From contig NZ_CP081153.1 of the NCBI RefSeq assembly GCF_025140835.1, forward strand, positions 620,001 to 684,000: DNA of 64,000 nucleotides, in the 5' to 3' direction. Each line of letters opens with the position of its first letter. Positions within the stretch are counted from its first letter, which is position 1. A program made the position numbers and the translations under genes. Below are positions 27,028 to 37,384 of the stretch, one piece after another. The notes under the pieces are model-generated. The model was not told where the DNA came from. It did not search any database and saw only the letters and a program-made list of their open reading frames with translations. Source of the stretch: Aliiroseovarius sp. M344 (lineage in GTDB: Bacteria; Pseudomonadota; Alphaproteobacteria; Rhodobacterales; Rhodobacteraceae).

Positions 27028-28553
27028 GCTGCCGTTTCCTTCTCGCCGCCGCCCATCATCAGGCCAATCGTTTCAACATCCAGACCTTGTGTCGGAACGG
27101 GTTCAGCCAAACGACCTTCGTTCAAGGCGGTGAAGCGATCGGAAATCTCCATCAATTCATCAAGGTCCTGGCTAATCACAACCACCGCTGCCCCATGATG
27201 GGCGAGGTCCAAAAGCGATTGGCGAATGGCAGCCGCAGCCGACGCATCGACCCCCCAAGTCGGTTGGTTTACGACCAGAACGTCGGGGCGTTGCAGCACT
27301 TCGCGACCGATGACGAACTTTTGCAGATTACCGCCAGATAACGACCCGGCAGTGTTGTCTGGGCCGGGCGTGCGCACATCGAAGTCCTTGATGACCTTGA
27401 GCGCAAACTGTTCGGTCTTGCCCCAGCGCAGGAACCCACGCTCAACAAGGTTCTCGCGCACAGCGCCAGTCAAAAGCGCATTTTCGGTCAAACTCATTTC
27501 GGGCGCAGCAGAATGGCCCAGACGCTCCTCTGGGGCGGTCAAAAGGCCACGCGCCCGTCGTGCGTTGGGGTGCAGATTGCCAATGTCTTCGCCCGCCAGA
27601 GCGATCTTGCCAGTTTGGGCACGGCTTTCGCCGGACAACACCGCCAGCAGTTCATCCTGCCCATTCCCCGCAACGCCGCCGACGCCCAGAACCTCTCCTT
27701 TGCGCACTTCCAGCGTGACATTGCGCAGATCAGTACCAAACTCGTTTGGAGATTTCATCGAGACATCGGATATCGACAAGGCAACGGGTCCAGGGGTTGC
27801 GGCCTCGCGGAAGGGCACATGCAAGGTGTCGCCGACCATCATCTCGGCCAGTTCGCGGGCGGATTTTTCGCGCGGATCACACGTGTCGACCACTTTGCCC
27901 AGTCGCAGCACGGTCGCGTGTTCACATAATGAACGGATTTCTTCGAGCTTGTGCGAGATATAAAGGATCGCGGTCCCCTCGGCCGTCAATTTCCGCAGAG
28001 TTTTGAAAAGAATATCAACCTCTTGCGGGGTCAGAACCGAGGTCGGCTCGTCCATGATCAACAGCTTGGGGTCTTGCAAAAGGCAGCGAATGATCTCGAC
28101 CCGCTGGCGTTCACCTGCGGACAGTTCGCCCACGATGCGACCGGGATCAAGCGGCAAGCCATAGGCCTGACTGACCTCTCGGATACGTGCCGAAAGCGCG
28201 CGACGATCCGGCGGGTTGTCCATACCAAGCGAGATGTTCTCGGCGACCGAGAGCGCGTCGAACAGGCTGAAATGCTGAAAAACCATCGTCACGCCAGAAC
28301 TGCGCGCCGCGGCCGGGTTCACCGGTGTAAAGCTATCGCCCCTCAGCGTCATTTTGCCCGCGTCAGGCTTGACTAGGCCATAGATCATCTTCACAAGCGT
28401 CGATTTCCCTGCGCCATTCTCGCCCAACAGGGCGTGAACTTCACCCGGCAGGATCGAAAACGAAACTTGGTCATTTGCCACAACACCCGGGTAGGCTTTC
28501 GTCATCCCCTCAAGTGTCAATAGCGCGTCGGCTTGGCGCGTATCTCCTGTCAC
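27024..28553 (-). CDS. Nucleoside/purine ABC transporter ATPase, two-domain (509 aa)
   Basis: Two fused nucleotide-binding domains are seen. The first has Walker A GENGAGKS, signature LSAGERQRVEII and Walker B LLIMDEPTSVL. The second is degenerate at Walker A (GVAGNGQDE, lacking Gly-Lys-Ser) but keeps LSGGNLQKFVIGRE, as is usual for the RbsA/YufO class. The start is a GTG at 28553 lying 44 bases inside the end of xdhC, with AGGGGA upstream; the in-frame ATG at residue 17 is an alternative. It energises the two permeases that follow. Confidence 0.93.
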   Translation of the reverse strand: MTGDTRQADALLTLEGMTKAYPGVVANDQVSFSILPGEVHALLGENGAGKSTLVKMIYGLVKPDAGKMTLRGDSFTPVNPAAARSSGVTMVFQHFSLFDALSVAENISLGMDNPPDRRALSARIREVSQAYGLPLDPGRIVGELSAGERQRVEIIRCLLQDPKLLIMDEPTSVLTPQEVDILFKTLRKLTAEGTAILYISHKLEEIRSLCEHATVLRLGKVVDTCDPREKSARELAEMMVGDTLHVPFREAATPGPVALSISDVSMKSPNEFGTDLRNVTLEVRKGEVLGVGGVAGNGQDELLAVLSGESRAQTGKIALAGEDIGNLHPNARRARGLLTAPEERLGHSAAPEMSLTENALLTGAVRENLVERGFLRWGKTEQFALKVIKDFDVRTPGPDNTAGSLSGGNLQKFVIGREVLQRPDVLVVNQPTWGVDASAAAAIRQSLLDLAHHGAAVVVISQDLDELMEISDRFTALNEGRLAEPVPTQGLDVETIGLMMGGGEKETAA

Positions 28554-29502
28554 TTGTCATTCCCCTGTTGATTTTTTCTTTATTTGTCGTGCTTTTAAGT
28601 AGCGCGGAGGCGACTCCCACTGCAATGGCTTGAGGCGTTTTCCCGAGGCCCGGATCACCGATCGGGCATTGGATTTTATCAACCAGCGTAGCGCTATGAC
28701 CCAGCGCGGTCAGACGTTTTTGAAACCGTGTCCACTTGGTTGCAGAACCAATCAATCCTGCGGTCGCAAATGGCCGCGTCAGGATTGCATGGCAGATGTT
28801 CAGATCAAGGCTGTGACTGTAGGTCAGCACCAGATGATGCGCGTCCTCAGGGGCCAATCCTGCCGCCGCGGCCGGATTGCCCGTTGGCAATGCGGAAACA
28901 CCGGTGGGCACGGTCTTTGGAAAACGGTCTGGCGCAGTGTCGACCCACGTAATGTCCAGATTGGTCAGCGGCGCCAACACGTTCACAAGTGCACGACCCA
29001 CGTGGCCTGCGCCATAAATCCAGACCGGAATGGTCGGACGCGCCAAAGGCTCGATCATCCATCCTTGTATGAGTTGAGGTGCTGGTCGCACGCCCTGTGC
29101 TCGTGACTGTTCTAACACGCGTCTCACTGCCAAGGGTGTCGCATCCGATAAAGCCACTGGCCGCGCCACGATATCATCCCGCCCCAATGCCGCGATATCA
29201 TCGCCTGTATAGCATTCGGTCAGCAGCGTGACTGCGCCGCCGCAACATTGTCCAAGGGCGGGGCCCAAAGGCAGTCGCGTCAACCTTGGTTGTCCGCCAG
29301 TCAGCAGATGGTCACGTGCGGTTTGGGCCGCGCGGTATTCCAGTTCTCCGCCGCCGATCGTCCCGACTTGGCCGCTGGACCAGACCAACATAGCAGCGCC
29401 CACTTCTCGCGGGGTTGAACCGGCAGTTTCGGCCACGACAACGCGGGCAACTGGCCCGTGCCGGTCAATCGTGTCTGAGAGATGGGTCAGATCGAAGCTC
29501 AT
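28510..29502 (-). CDS. xdhC: Xanthine dehydrogenase accessory protein XdhC (330 aa)
   Basis: XdhC binds molybdenum cofactor, promotes its sulfuration and inserts it into the XdhB subunit. The Cys pair in GPALGQCCGGAV, the GTIGGGELEY segment and a C-terminal Rossmann-like unit (VWIYGAGHVGRAL, LIGSATKW) are typical. Its ATG overlaps the xdhB stop (ATGA), and its last 44 bases overlap the transporter ATPase gene. The overlap joins the enzyme genes and the transporter genes in one transcript. Confidence 0.93.
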   Translation of the reverse strand: MSFDLTHLSDTIDRHGPVARVVVAETAGSTPREVGAAMLVWSSGQVGTIGGGELEYRAAQTARDHLLTGGQPRLTRLPLGPALGQCCGGAVTLLTECYTGDDIAALGRDDIVARPVALSDATPLAVRRVLEQSRAQGVRPAPQLIQGWMIEPLARPTIPVWIYGAGHVGRALVNVLAPLTNLDITWVDTAPDRFPKTVPTGVSALPTGNPAAAAGLAPEDAHHLVLTYSHSLDLNICHAILTRPFATAGLIGSATKWTRFQKRLTALGHSATLVDKIQCPIGDPGLGKTPQAIAVGVASALLKSTTNKEKINRGMTSDRRYAPSRRAIDT

Positions 29503-31775
29503 CCCGCGCGCACCCGCTCAACGGCATTAAGGATTTCTTCTGGCGTGGCTGGTGCGCTCATGTCGTGAAACCCGTTGCCACAGGCCGACACCGCATCAGC
29601 CAGCGCAAGCCAAGCGGAAATACCCAACATGAAGGGGGGTTCGCCCACGGCTTTCGATTTGAAGATCGTATCTTCGGTGTTGGGTTGATCCCAAAGGTCA
29701 ACATTGAAAATGCGAGGCCGATCTGAACAGGCGGGAATTTTGTAGGTCGATGGCGCGTGGGTGCTGAGCCGCCCCTTGTTGTCCCAAACCAATTCTTCTG
29801 TGGTCAGCCAGCCAGCGCCCTGCACATAGCCGCCCTCTACTTGCCCAATATCCAGAGCGGGGTTCAGGCTGCTGCCTGCGTCATGCAGGATGTCGGTGCG
29901 CAGGATACGGTTCTCGCCCGTCAGCGTATCGATCACAACCTCGGTCAATGCGACGCCATGAGCGAAATACAAGAAGGGGCGACCTTGCCCTTTGATCCGG
30001 TCCCACGTGATGCTGGGCGTCTTATAAAAGCCCGTCGCAGACAGGCTGACACGGGCCTCATAAGCTGACTTTGCCGCCTGAGCAAAGCTGACCGAATGGC
30101 CATCTGGTCCAGTCAGCAAGCTGTTGTCGAAAACGATGTTTTCTGGGGCGACACCCCATAAATCTGCGAAGTGATCAGCCATACGCTTGCGTATAGTAAG
30201 GCAGGCAGCCTGCACAGCCATACCGTTCAAATCTGATCCTGACGACGCCGCTGTGGCCGACGTGTTGGGCACTTTCGCCGTGTCCGTTGCGGTAATTTTC
30301 ACCACATCAAGTGGCACGCCAAAGCACCGCGCCGCGACCTGAGCCACTTTCTGGAACAGACCTTGGCCCATTTCCGTTCCGCCATGGTTCATGCGGATAG
30401 AGCCGTCAGAATAGACATGAACCAATGCGCCTGCCTGATTAAGGTGGGTCAGCGTGAAGCTTATCCCGAATTTGACCGGAGAATAGGCCAGCCCCTTTTT
30501 CAATATGGTGTTGTCAGCGTTGTACGCCTCAATTTCCGTCCGCCGGTCGGCGTAATTCGAACGCTCCAGCAGCGCATCGGTCATTGCGGGGACGTGGAAG
30601 CCCTCGATCGTTTGACCATAATGAGTTGTCTGACCGTCCTGATAAAAATTCACCCGACGCACGGCGATCGGATCAAGGCTGCGCGCAGCGGCAATGTGGT
30701 CAAGAATGCGCTCGATACCAAGGACGCCCTGCGGTCCGCCAAATCCGCGGAACGCGGTGGCAGAGGCTGTGTTGGTCTTCAACCGGTGGCTTTCGATCCG
30801 AACGGCGGGCAAGTGATAGGCATTATCCGCATGCAACATCGCGCGATCCGCAACAGGCAGCGAAAGGTCCTGTGCCCAACCACAACGAGCGAGTTGCATC
30901 ACCTCTAACCCCAAAATGCGACCTTCTGCGTCTACACCAGCGCGATAGGTGATACGAAAATCGTGGCGCTTGCCAGTGATGATCATGTCGTCGTCGCGGT
31001 CATAGCGCATCTTGCAAGGGCGACCAGTTCTTTGCGCAACAATGGCACAGGCGACGGCCAACGCATTGCCTTGGCTTTCCTTGCCGCCAAATCCACCACC
31101 CATCCGGCGGATTTCAACCCGGATGCCGTGCATCGGGACACCAAGCGCCTCGGCGACCTTGTGCTGGATTTCGGTCGGGTGCTGGGTCGAGCTGTGAACC
31201 AGCATGTCGCCGGCTTCTTGCGGAATGGCCAACGCGGCCTGGCCTTCAAGGTAGAAATGTTCCTGACCGCCCATTTCGAACGACCCATCCAAAACATGCG
31301 GTGCCGTATGGAGGGCTTCGGCAGCATCGCCGCGCGACCAGACCACCGGCCCGCCTTCGAACCGGCTGCCAGCGGCCATGGCATCATCAATGGTCAGTAT
31401 GGCGGGGCGGGGATCGACTGTAATCTCGGCCAGTCGCGCAGCCTTGCGGGCCGCAAGGTGAGAGGTCGCGACCACCAGAAATATCGGTTGACCGTGATAG
31501 AATACCTCGCCTGTTGCCAAAAGCGGCTCGTCATGGATGGAGGGCGAAACATCATTGGCATGCGGCAGGTCAATCGCTGTCAGGACATCAATCACACCCG
31601 GTGATTGGCGCACTTTTGACAGATCAGCGTGGGTGATCACACCACGGGCCGTATCGCTGAGCCCGAAGGCCAGATGCAGGCAATTAGCAGGCGTCGGAAT
31701 GTCATCAACATACCGGGCTTCCCCCGTGACATGTAAGCGGGCCGCGTCATGAGGCAGGGACGTTCCAACGCTCAT
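29499..31775 (-). CDS. xdhB: Xanthine dehydrogenase molybdopterin-binding subunit XdhB (758 aa)
   Basis: This is the large catalytic subunit that hydroxylates hypoxanthine and xanthine to urate at the molybdenum centre. Visible motifs are [10 protein letters not shown], the substrate-site region RGFGGPQG and the late VGEPPF holding the catalytic Glu. Length suits the two-subunit bacterial enzyme. It overlaps xdhA and xdhC by four bases on either side (ATGA). Confidence 0.95.
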   Translation of the reverse strand: MSVGTSLPHDAARLHVTGEARYVDDIPTPANCLHLAFGLSDTARGVITHADLSKVRQSPGVIDVLTAIDLPHANDVSPSIHDEPLLATGEVFYHGQPIFLVVATSHLAARKAARLAEITVDPRPAILTIDDAMAAGSRFEGGPVVWSRGDAAEALHTAPHVLDGSFEMGGQEHFYLEGQAALAIPQEAGDMLVHSSTQHPTEIQHKVAEALGVPMHGIRVEIRRMGGGFGGKESQGNALAVACAIVAQRTGRPCKMRYDRDDDMIITGKRHDFRITYRAGVDAEGRILGLEVMQLARCGWAQDLSLPVADRAMLHADNAYHLPAVRIESHRLKTNTASATAFRGFGGPQGVLGIERILDHIAAARSLDPIAVRRVNFYQDGQTTHYGQTIEGFHVPAMTDALLERSNYADRRTEIEAYNADNTILKKGLAYSPVKFGISFTLTHLNQAGALVHVYSDGSIRMNHGGTEMGQGLFQKVAQVAARCFGVPLDVVKITATDTAKVPNTSATAASSGSDLNGMAVQAACLTIRKRMADHFADLWGVAPENIVFDNSLLTGPDGHSVSFAQAAKSAYEARVSLSATGFYKTPSITWDRIKGQGRPFLYFAHGVALTEVVIDTLTGENRILRTDILHDAGSSLNPALDIGQVEGGYVQGAGWLTTEELVWDNKGRLSTHAPSTYKIPACSDRPRIFNVDLWDQPNTEDTIFKSKAVGEPPFMLGISAWLALADAVSACGNGFHDMSAPATPEEILNAVERVRAG

Positions 31776-33142
31776 GGCTGCACCTCAAGCACCGAGGTCG
31801 TCAAACCCTGATCTTCATGCCAATAGCGAACCAGAAGGTTCTGCGCTGCCTTCGAACGATACACTGCAGATGCCCGCATATCCGACAGCGGGCGGAAATC
31901 TTTTGAAAAAGCGGGAAGGGCGGCCTGAATCGTTTCCAAGCTCCATGGCCGGCCGTTCAGAGCAGCTTCGACATGTGTCGCCCGTTTGGGGGTGCCTGCC
32001 ATGCCGCCAAACGCGATCCGTGCCTCAGAAATCATGCCGCCTTCAACCGCAATATTGAAAGCCCCCAGAACGGCAGAGATATCCTGATCGAACCGTTTTG
32101 ACAGCTTATAGGTTCGGAGCCGATCAGGTTTGCGGTCGAAAGACACAGCTTCCACAAATTCACCCGGCTGGCGGTCTTGCTTGCCATAGTCGATGAAGAA
32201 ACTTTCCAACGGGATTGCGCGCGTTTCGCTTCCGCGGCGCAGGTGTAAGGTCGCACCCAATGCGATCAGCGCGGGTGGCGCGTCGCCGATGGGCGATCCG
32301 TTCGCGATATTGCCCCCGATCGTTGCGACATTGCGAACCTGCAACGACGCAAAGCGGCGCAGCATCTCGGCAAAATGAGGGTGATGGGGGGCGATGGCTC
32401 CGCGCAGCTCTTCGATTGTGACACCCGCGCCGATCTGAACCCTGTCGTCGGTGATGTGTATGTCGCGCAGGTCCTTAACTCCGTTCAGGAAGATAACCGG
32501 GGTCAGATCACGCAAGGCTTTGGTTGCCCACAGGCCAACATCCGTCGCGCCTGCAACAAGGGTCGCATGGGGCTGGGTCATCAAGGCATGTGCCAGTTCG
32601 CTTGCTGTTTCTGGTCGCGCCAGGTCTTTTTCCGCAGCCTCGTCCGGCATCTGGCCCGCGCCCGGGTCAAAGTTGCCGGGCGAGCCGTGTTTGGCAGCAT
32701 CTTCAGCGGCCCGAATAATGGGGGCATAGCCGGTGCAGCGGCACAGATTGCCAGCCAGAACATCGTCGTGGCTGGTGTCGCCATTGTGAAGTGCTGTGGC
32801 CAGAGACATCGTAATGCCGGGCGTGCAGAAGCCGCATTGCGACCCGTGGAAATCGATCATGGATTGTTGTGCGGGGTGCAGCTGGTCGTCCGTTGCCAAG
32901 CCTTCGACCGTGGTCAAAGATTTGCCGTTCAACTGACCCAGAAACAAAATGCAGGCGTTGACAGATTTCGCACCCTGCTCATCGGCGACCATAATGGTGC
33001 AGGCCCCGCAATCGCCTTCATTGCAACCTTCTTTTGTTCCGGTCAGTCCTTGGGTGTCGCGCAGCCAATCCAATGTCGACCGGGTGGGGTCCACATCGCG
33101 TAGGGTCACACTCTCTCCGTTCAGAAGAAAGGCGATATCCAT
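31772..33142 (-). CDS. xdhA: Xanthine dehydrogenase small subunit XdhA (456 aa; 2x[2Fe-2S], FAD)
   Basis: This subunit carries electrons from the molybdenum site to NAD+. The N-terminal ferredoxin domain has [11 protein letters not shown], the second cluster domain has [10 protein letters not shown] and NLCRCTGY, and the FAD domain (about residue 180 on) has [19 protein letters not shown] stands 8 bases before the ATG. It is the first gene of the eight-gene purine unit; the upstream intergenic region holds a GntR-like palindrome. Confidence 0.95.
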   Translation of the reverse strand: MDIAFLLNGESVTLRDVDPTRSTLDWLRDTQGLTGTKEGCNEGDCGACTIMVADEQGAKSVNACILFLGQLNGKSLTTVEGLATDDQLHPAQQSMIDFHGSQCGFCTPGITMSLATALHNGDTSHDDVLAGNLCRCTGYAPIIRAAEDAAKHGSPGNFDPGAGQMPDEAAEKDLARPETASELAHALMTQPHATLVAGATDVGLWATKALRDLTPVIFLNGVKDLRDIHITDDRVQIGAGVTIEELRGAIAPHHPHFAEMLRRFASLQVRNVATIGGNIANGSPIGDAPPALIALGATLHLRRGSETRAIPLESFFIDYGKQDRQPGEFVEAVSFDRKPDRLRTYKLSKRFDQDISAVLGAFNIAVEGGMISEARIAFGGMAGTPKRATHVEAALNGRPWSLETIQAALPAFSKDFRPLSDMRASAVYRSKAAQNLLVRYWHEDQGLTTSVLEVQP

Positions 33143-33375
33143 GAGGTTCGTCCTGCCGCGTTACCCTGTCATTGCCCCGATTTGCTTGTCTTCGATGCGG
33201 CGTAGAAAACAGGCGGGGTTGTTTTGTCGTTGGCTAAACAAAGCCGAGATTCACCGTTCTGGCAAGAAAATCCTTTTTCGCATTTGCGGCATCTCCTTAT
33301 GCGGGCAAGGGCGTTGACAGTTGCCCTGCTGCCGAAAGAATAGTATTCTATTGTATACAATTGAAAGGGTAACAG
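33143..33375. promoter_or_regulatory. Intergenic region xdhA / VOC gene
   Basis: These 233 bases separate divergent genes. A TTGACA lies at 33314-33319, but no well-spaced -10 follows it. The clear element is the 12-bp palindrome at 33350-33361, listed separately. No protein-coding pattern is seen. Confidence 0.5.
33350..33361. promoter_or_regulatory. Perfect palindrome ATTGTATACAAT, GntR-type operator candidate
   Basis: This 12-base perfect palindrome matches the TTGTATACAA core bound by many FCD-class GntR repressors. It ends 14 bases before the GTG of the VOC gene and starts about 208 bases upstream of xdhA. It could control the VOC gene, xdhA or both. No GntR gene is in the window. Confidence 0.55.
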
Positions 33376-33738
33376 GTGATAGCCGACCTTCACCACATCC
33401 AACTAGCCATGCCAGAAGGTCAGGAAAATCTGGCAGATGCGTTCTATGTCGACCTGCTGGGGTTTGACCCAGACCCCAAGCCAGAAGCCTTGGCAGGTCG
33501 TGGTGGGGTTTGGTTTCGTCGCGACGATGTTCGGGTCCATTTGGGGGTAGAGCGGCCATTCTGCCCCGCAAAGAAAGCCCACCCAGCTTTTCTATGCGAC
33601 GGGTTGGATGAGCTTGCCGCAGCGCTGGAAAGGGCGTCTTTCCCGGTGAGTTGGGACACCGACCTGATCGGATTCCGTCGGTTTTATTCCGCTGACCCAT
33701 TTGGCAACCGCATCGAGTTCCTTCAGCCTGCCTCATAA
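33376..33738 (+). CDS. VOC-family (glyoxalase/dioxygenase-fold) protein (120 aa)
   Basis: This is a single vicinal-oxygen-chelate domain with two beta-alpha-beta-beta-beta units: an N-terminal DLHHIQLAMP with a likely metal His, and a C-terminal FYSADPFGNRIEFLQ with the usual metal Glu. The start is GTG 33376 with AAAGGG upstream. The substrate is unknown; small proteins of this kind are often called glyoxalase/bleomycin-resistance proteins without evidence. It stands alone, divergent from xdhA and 47 bases before dnaE. Confidence 0.82.
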   Translation: MIADLHHIQLAMPEGQENLADAFYVDLLGFDPDPKPEALAGRGGVWFRRDDVRVHLGVERPFCPAKKAHPAFLCDGLDELAAALERASFPVSWDTDLIGFRRFYSADPFGNRIEFLQPAS

Positions 33739-33785
33739 CCGTTTCTGCGCTTCCCCCGCGCTGAGGCCTCGTCTAGGTTAATCCA

Positions 33786-36700
33786 ATGACGAAACATCCC
33801 CGATTCATTCACCTGCGCGTCCACACCGAGTATTCACTTCTGGAAGGCGCAATGCCGGTTAAAAAATTGCCGGGTCTTTGCGCCGCTGCAGGTATGCCGG
33901 CGGTCGCCGTGACTGATACGAACAATATGTTTTCCGCGCTGGAGTTTTCGGTCACCGCCGCAAGCGAAGGCGTGCAGCCTATCATGGGCTGTCAGGTTGA
34001 CGTGGTGTTTGAAACACCCGCACCCGGAGAGAAAGCTCGCCCGGCTGCGGCGGTTGTTCTTCTTGCGCAGAATGAGCACGGGTATGAAAACCTCATGAAG
34101 CTCAATTCCTGCCTGTACATCGACAAAGGCGGCGAGCTGCCGCAAGTGCAGCTGGCAGAACTTGAGCAGTATTCGGCTGGCCTGATCTGCCTGACGGGTG
34201 GTGCCGAAGGTCCGGTCGGCCAGTTTCTGCAAGCGGGTCAACGGCCAGCCGCCGAGGCGTTGATGCAGCGACTGCACACTTGCTTTGAAGACCGCTTGTA
34301 TATCGAATTGCAACGCCACCCGGGCGAAGGCGGACAGCTGACGCCAGCCGAACGCGCGACCGAGCAGGGCTTTGTCGAACTGGCTTATCAAATGGGTATA
34401 CCGTTGGTCGCGACCAACGATGTCTATTTCCCGAAGCAGAAGCTTTATGAAGCCCATGATGCGCTGATTTGCATCAAGGAAGGCGCTTATGTTGATCAAC
34501 AGGAGGGGCGTCGCCGTCTGACTCCTCAGCACTATTTCAAGAGCCCTGAAGAGATGATCACGTTATTCGCGGATCTTCCAGAGGCCATTGATAATACGGT
34601 GGAAATCTCCCGTCGCTGCGCCTTCATGGCCTATCGGCGCGACCCGATCTTGCCGAAGTTCGCGGATGATGAAGTGGACGAACTGCGCCGCCAGGCAAAT
34701 GCCGGGTTGCAAGATCGGCTTTCGCTGATCCCTCATGCTGTTTCGGTAGAGGATTATCAAAAGCGGCTCGATTTCGAGCTGGATATTATCGAAGGCATGG
34801 GCTTTCCCGGCTATTTCCTGATCGTTGCGGACTTCATCAAGTGGGCTAAGGATCACGAGATTCCCGTGGGACCGGGTCGGGGATCGGGTGCTGGTTCGCT
34901 TGTGGCTTATGCCCTGACGATCACCGACCTTGATCCGCTCCGCTACTCGCTTCTGTTCGAACGCTTCCTGAACCCAGAACGGGTGTCGATGCCTGACTTC
35001 GATATCGACTTCTGCATGGATCGCCGGGAGGAAGTGATCCGCTATGTGCAAGAGAAATACGGACGCGACAAGGTCGGCCAGATCATCACATTCGGTGCTC
35101 TGTTGTCTAAAGCCGCCGTACGCGACGTCGGCCGCGTTTTGCAAATGCCATACGGCCAGGTGGATCGGTTGTCGAAGATGATCCCGGTTGAGGGCGTGAA
35201 GCCGGTTTCGATCGAAAAGGCTTTGGCGGATGAGCCACGCCTTCGCGAAGAAGCACGTGCCGAAGAAGTGGTCGACCGTCTGTTGACCTATGGCCAACAG
35301 GTTGAGGGGCTTTTACGCAATGCCTCGACACATGCGGCGGGGGTTGTGATCGGGGATCGGCCGTTGGATGCGTTGGTGCCGCTGTATCAGGACCCGAAAT
35401 CCGACATGCCCGCCACCCAGTTCAATATGAAATGGGTGGAACAGGCCGGGCTGGTGAAGTTCGATTTTCTGGGTCTGAAGACGCTGACAGTTATCCAGAA
35501 TGCTGTGGACCTGATCCGGGGGCAGGGGCGTGATATCCATACGGGACCGAATGGTGAGGCGCTGTATGACCCACCCGAAGGCACCGAGAACGAGATTAAC
35601 ACCATCCCGCTGGATGATGAAGCGACGTACAAGCTGTATGCTGCCGCAAAAACCGTCGCCGTGTTTCAGGTGGAATCGACTGGCATGATGGACGCGCTTC
35701 GGCGCATGAAGCCCACCTGTATTGAAGACATCGTGGCGTTGGTGGCGTTGTATCGCCCCGGCCCGATGGAGAACATCCCGACCTATTGCGAGGTCAAGAA
35801 CGGGCTGCGTGAAATCGAAAGCGTCCATCCCCTGATCGACCATATCCTTGAGGAAACCCAAGGTATTATCGTTTATCAGGAACAGGTGATGCAGATCGCG
35901 CAGGTCATGGCGGGGTACTCGCTTGGTGGCGCTGACCTGCTGCGCCGTGCGATGGGTAAGAAAATTAAAGAGGCGATGGACGCCGAGCGTCCGAAGTTCG
36001 AAAAGGGCGCTGCCGAAAACGGCGTGCCGGCCAAGAAAGCGTCGGAAGTTTTCGATCTGCTGGAGAAGTTCGCCAACTACGGCTTCAACAAATCCCACGC
36101 CGCGGCCTATGCGGTGGTCAGCTATCAGACGGCCTGGCTAAAGGCGAACCACCCCGTTGAATTTATGGCCGGTGTGATGAACTGCGATATTCATCTGACA
36201 GATAAACTGTCCGTTTATGCCCACGAGGTCCGCCGGGGCATGGATATCGAGGTGGTGCCGCCCTGCGTCAACCGTTCACAGGCGCTGTTTAGCGTCAGTG
36301 AAGGCCGTGTTGTTTACGGGCTGGGCGCGCTCAAGAATGTGGGTGTCGAGGCGATGAACCTTGTGGTGGAAGGCCGCAAGATGGATGGAACCGACAAGCC
36401 CTTCGCGACGCTTTACGACCTCGCCCGACGGGTCGATCTGAAACGCGTCGGAAAACGCCCGATGGAAATGCTGGCGCGGGCAGGTGCCTTCGATCAGCTT
36501 GACCCCAACCGGCGTCGCGTTTTTGACAGCCTTGATGCGTTGGTCGGCTATTCTGCCGCGATTCACGAACAACGCGCGTCCAATCAGGTATCTTTGTTCG
36601 GGGAAGCGGGCGACGATCTGCCCGAACCGCGTCTGTCCCCTGTCGGAGACTGGCTGCCCAGCGAACGATTGGCCGAGGAACATAAAGCCATTGGCTTTTA

Positions 36701-37301
36701 CCTGTCAGGCCATCCACTCGACGATTACATGCCCGCGCTGAAACGCAAACAGATCATGTCGCTTGCTGAGTTGGAGAAAAAGGCGGAACGCGGCGCCTCT
36801 ATCGCGAAGCTTGCGGGCACTGTCGCCGGGCGGCAGGAACGCAAATCGGCTCGTGGAAACCGTTTCGCCTTTGCGCAACTGACAGACCCGACAGGGCAAT
36901 ACGAGGTTACGATCTTCTCAGACGTGTTAGAGAAGTGCCGTGATTACCTGGAAACCGGTGCCAATGTCGTTGTCACCGTTGAGGCGACGATGGAAGCCGA
37001 CCAGTTGAAGCTTCTGGCGCGCTCAATCTCGCCCATCGACAATGTTGTCGCGGATGCAGGCGGGATGGCGTTGAAACTGTATCTGGATCAGGCAGATGCG
37101 CTGACGCAGGTTGCCAATCTTTTGAAAGATGCTTCCGAGAAAGCGCGCAATATACGACCCGGAGAGGTCTCTGTCTGCCTGATGGACCCCTCGTTACCGG
37201 GTGAGGTCGAGATGACTTTGGGTCAACCCTTTCCGTTAAACCCCCAGATCAAGGGCGCGCTGAAATCGCTAAATGGTGTGATTGATGTGGAGGAGGTTTA
37301 G
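33786..37301 (+). CDS. dnaE: DNA polymerase III alpha subunit DnaE (1171 aa)
   Basis: This is the replicative polymerase. The N-terminal PHP domain begins with HLRVHTEYSLLEGA. The catalytic aspartates are in PDFDIDF (Asp404, Asp406), and the palm and fingers show GPGRGSGAGSLVAY and FNKSHAAAYA. After about residue 900 come tandem helix-hairpin-helix and OB-fold regions (around 1010-1090) and a C-terminal tau-binding tail. The full length is normal for DnaE1. It is apparently monocistronic. Confidence 0.97.
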   Translation: MTKHPRFIHLRVHTEYSLLEGAMPVKKLPGLCAAAGMPAVAVTDTNNMFSALEFSVTAASEGVQPIMGCQVDVVFETPAPGEKARPAAAVVLLAQNEHGYENLMKLNSCLYIDKGGELPQVQLAELEQYSAGLICLTGGAEGPVGQFLQAGQRPAAEALMQRLHTCFEDRLYIELQRHPGEGGQLTPAERATEQGFVELAYQMGIPLVATNDVYFPKQKLYEAHDALICIKEGAYVDQQEGRRRLTPQHYFKSPEEMITLFADLPEAIDNTVEISRRCAFMAYRRDPILPKFADDEVDELRRQANAGLQDRLSLIPHAVSVEDYQKRLDFELDIIEGMGFPGYFLIVADFIKWAKDHEIPVGPGRGSGAGSLVAYALTITDLDPLRYSLLFERFLNPERVSMPDFDIDFCMDRREEVIRYVQEKYGRDKVGQIITFGALLSKAAVRDVGRVLQMPYGQVDRLSKMIPVEGVKPVSIEKALADEPRLREEARAEEVVDRLLTYGQQVEGLLRNASTHAAGVVIGDRPLDALVPLYQDPKSDMPATQFNMKWVEQAGLVKFDFLGLKTLTVIQNAVDLIRGQGRDIHTGPNGEALYDPPEGTENEINTIPLDDEATYKLYAAAKTVAVFQVESTGMMDALRRMKPTCIEDIVALVALYRPGPMENIPTYCEVKNGLREIESVHPLIDHILEETQGIIVYQEQVMQIAQVMAGYSLGGADLLRRAMGKKIKEAMDAERPKFEKGAAENGVPAKKASEVFDLLEKFANYGFNKSHAAAYAVVSYQTAWLKANHPVEFMAGVMNCDIHLTDKLSVYAHEVRRGMDIEVVPPCVNRSQALFSVSEGRVVYGLGALKNVGVEAMNLVVEGRKMDGTDKPFATLYDLARRVDLKRVGKRPMEMLARAGAFDQLDPNRRRVFDSLDALVGYSAAIHEQRASNQVSLFGEAGDDLPEPRLSPVGDWLPSERLAEEHKAIGFYLSGHPLDDYMPALKRKQIMSLAELEKKAERGASIAKLAGTVAGRQERKSARGNRFAFAQLTDPTGQYEVTIFSDVLEKCRDYLETGANVVVTVEATMEADQLKLLARSISPIDNVVADAGGMALKLYLDQADALTQVANLLKDASEKARNIRPGEVSVCLMDPSLPGEVEMTLGQPFPLNPQIKGALKSLNGVIDVEEV

Positions 37302-37384
37302 GAGCGTTGCCTCTCGCAAACCGTCGTCACAAATCCATATCACATCGGAGCGATTCAGGCAGATGACAATGTACCGCTAGTCAG
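37302..37384. other. Intergenic region between dnaE and the ACP-like gene
   Basis: This short A+T-richer gap between convergent genes shows no clear stem-loop, promoter or repeat. Confidence 0.5.

Noticed and set aside
33314..33346. Sigma-70 promoter TTGACA...TAGTAT upstream of the VOC gene
   Set aside because: The spacing of 21 bases is too long for a standard promoter, and no regulator of the MerR class is implied; kept only as a note in the intergenic entry.
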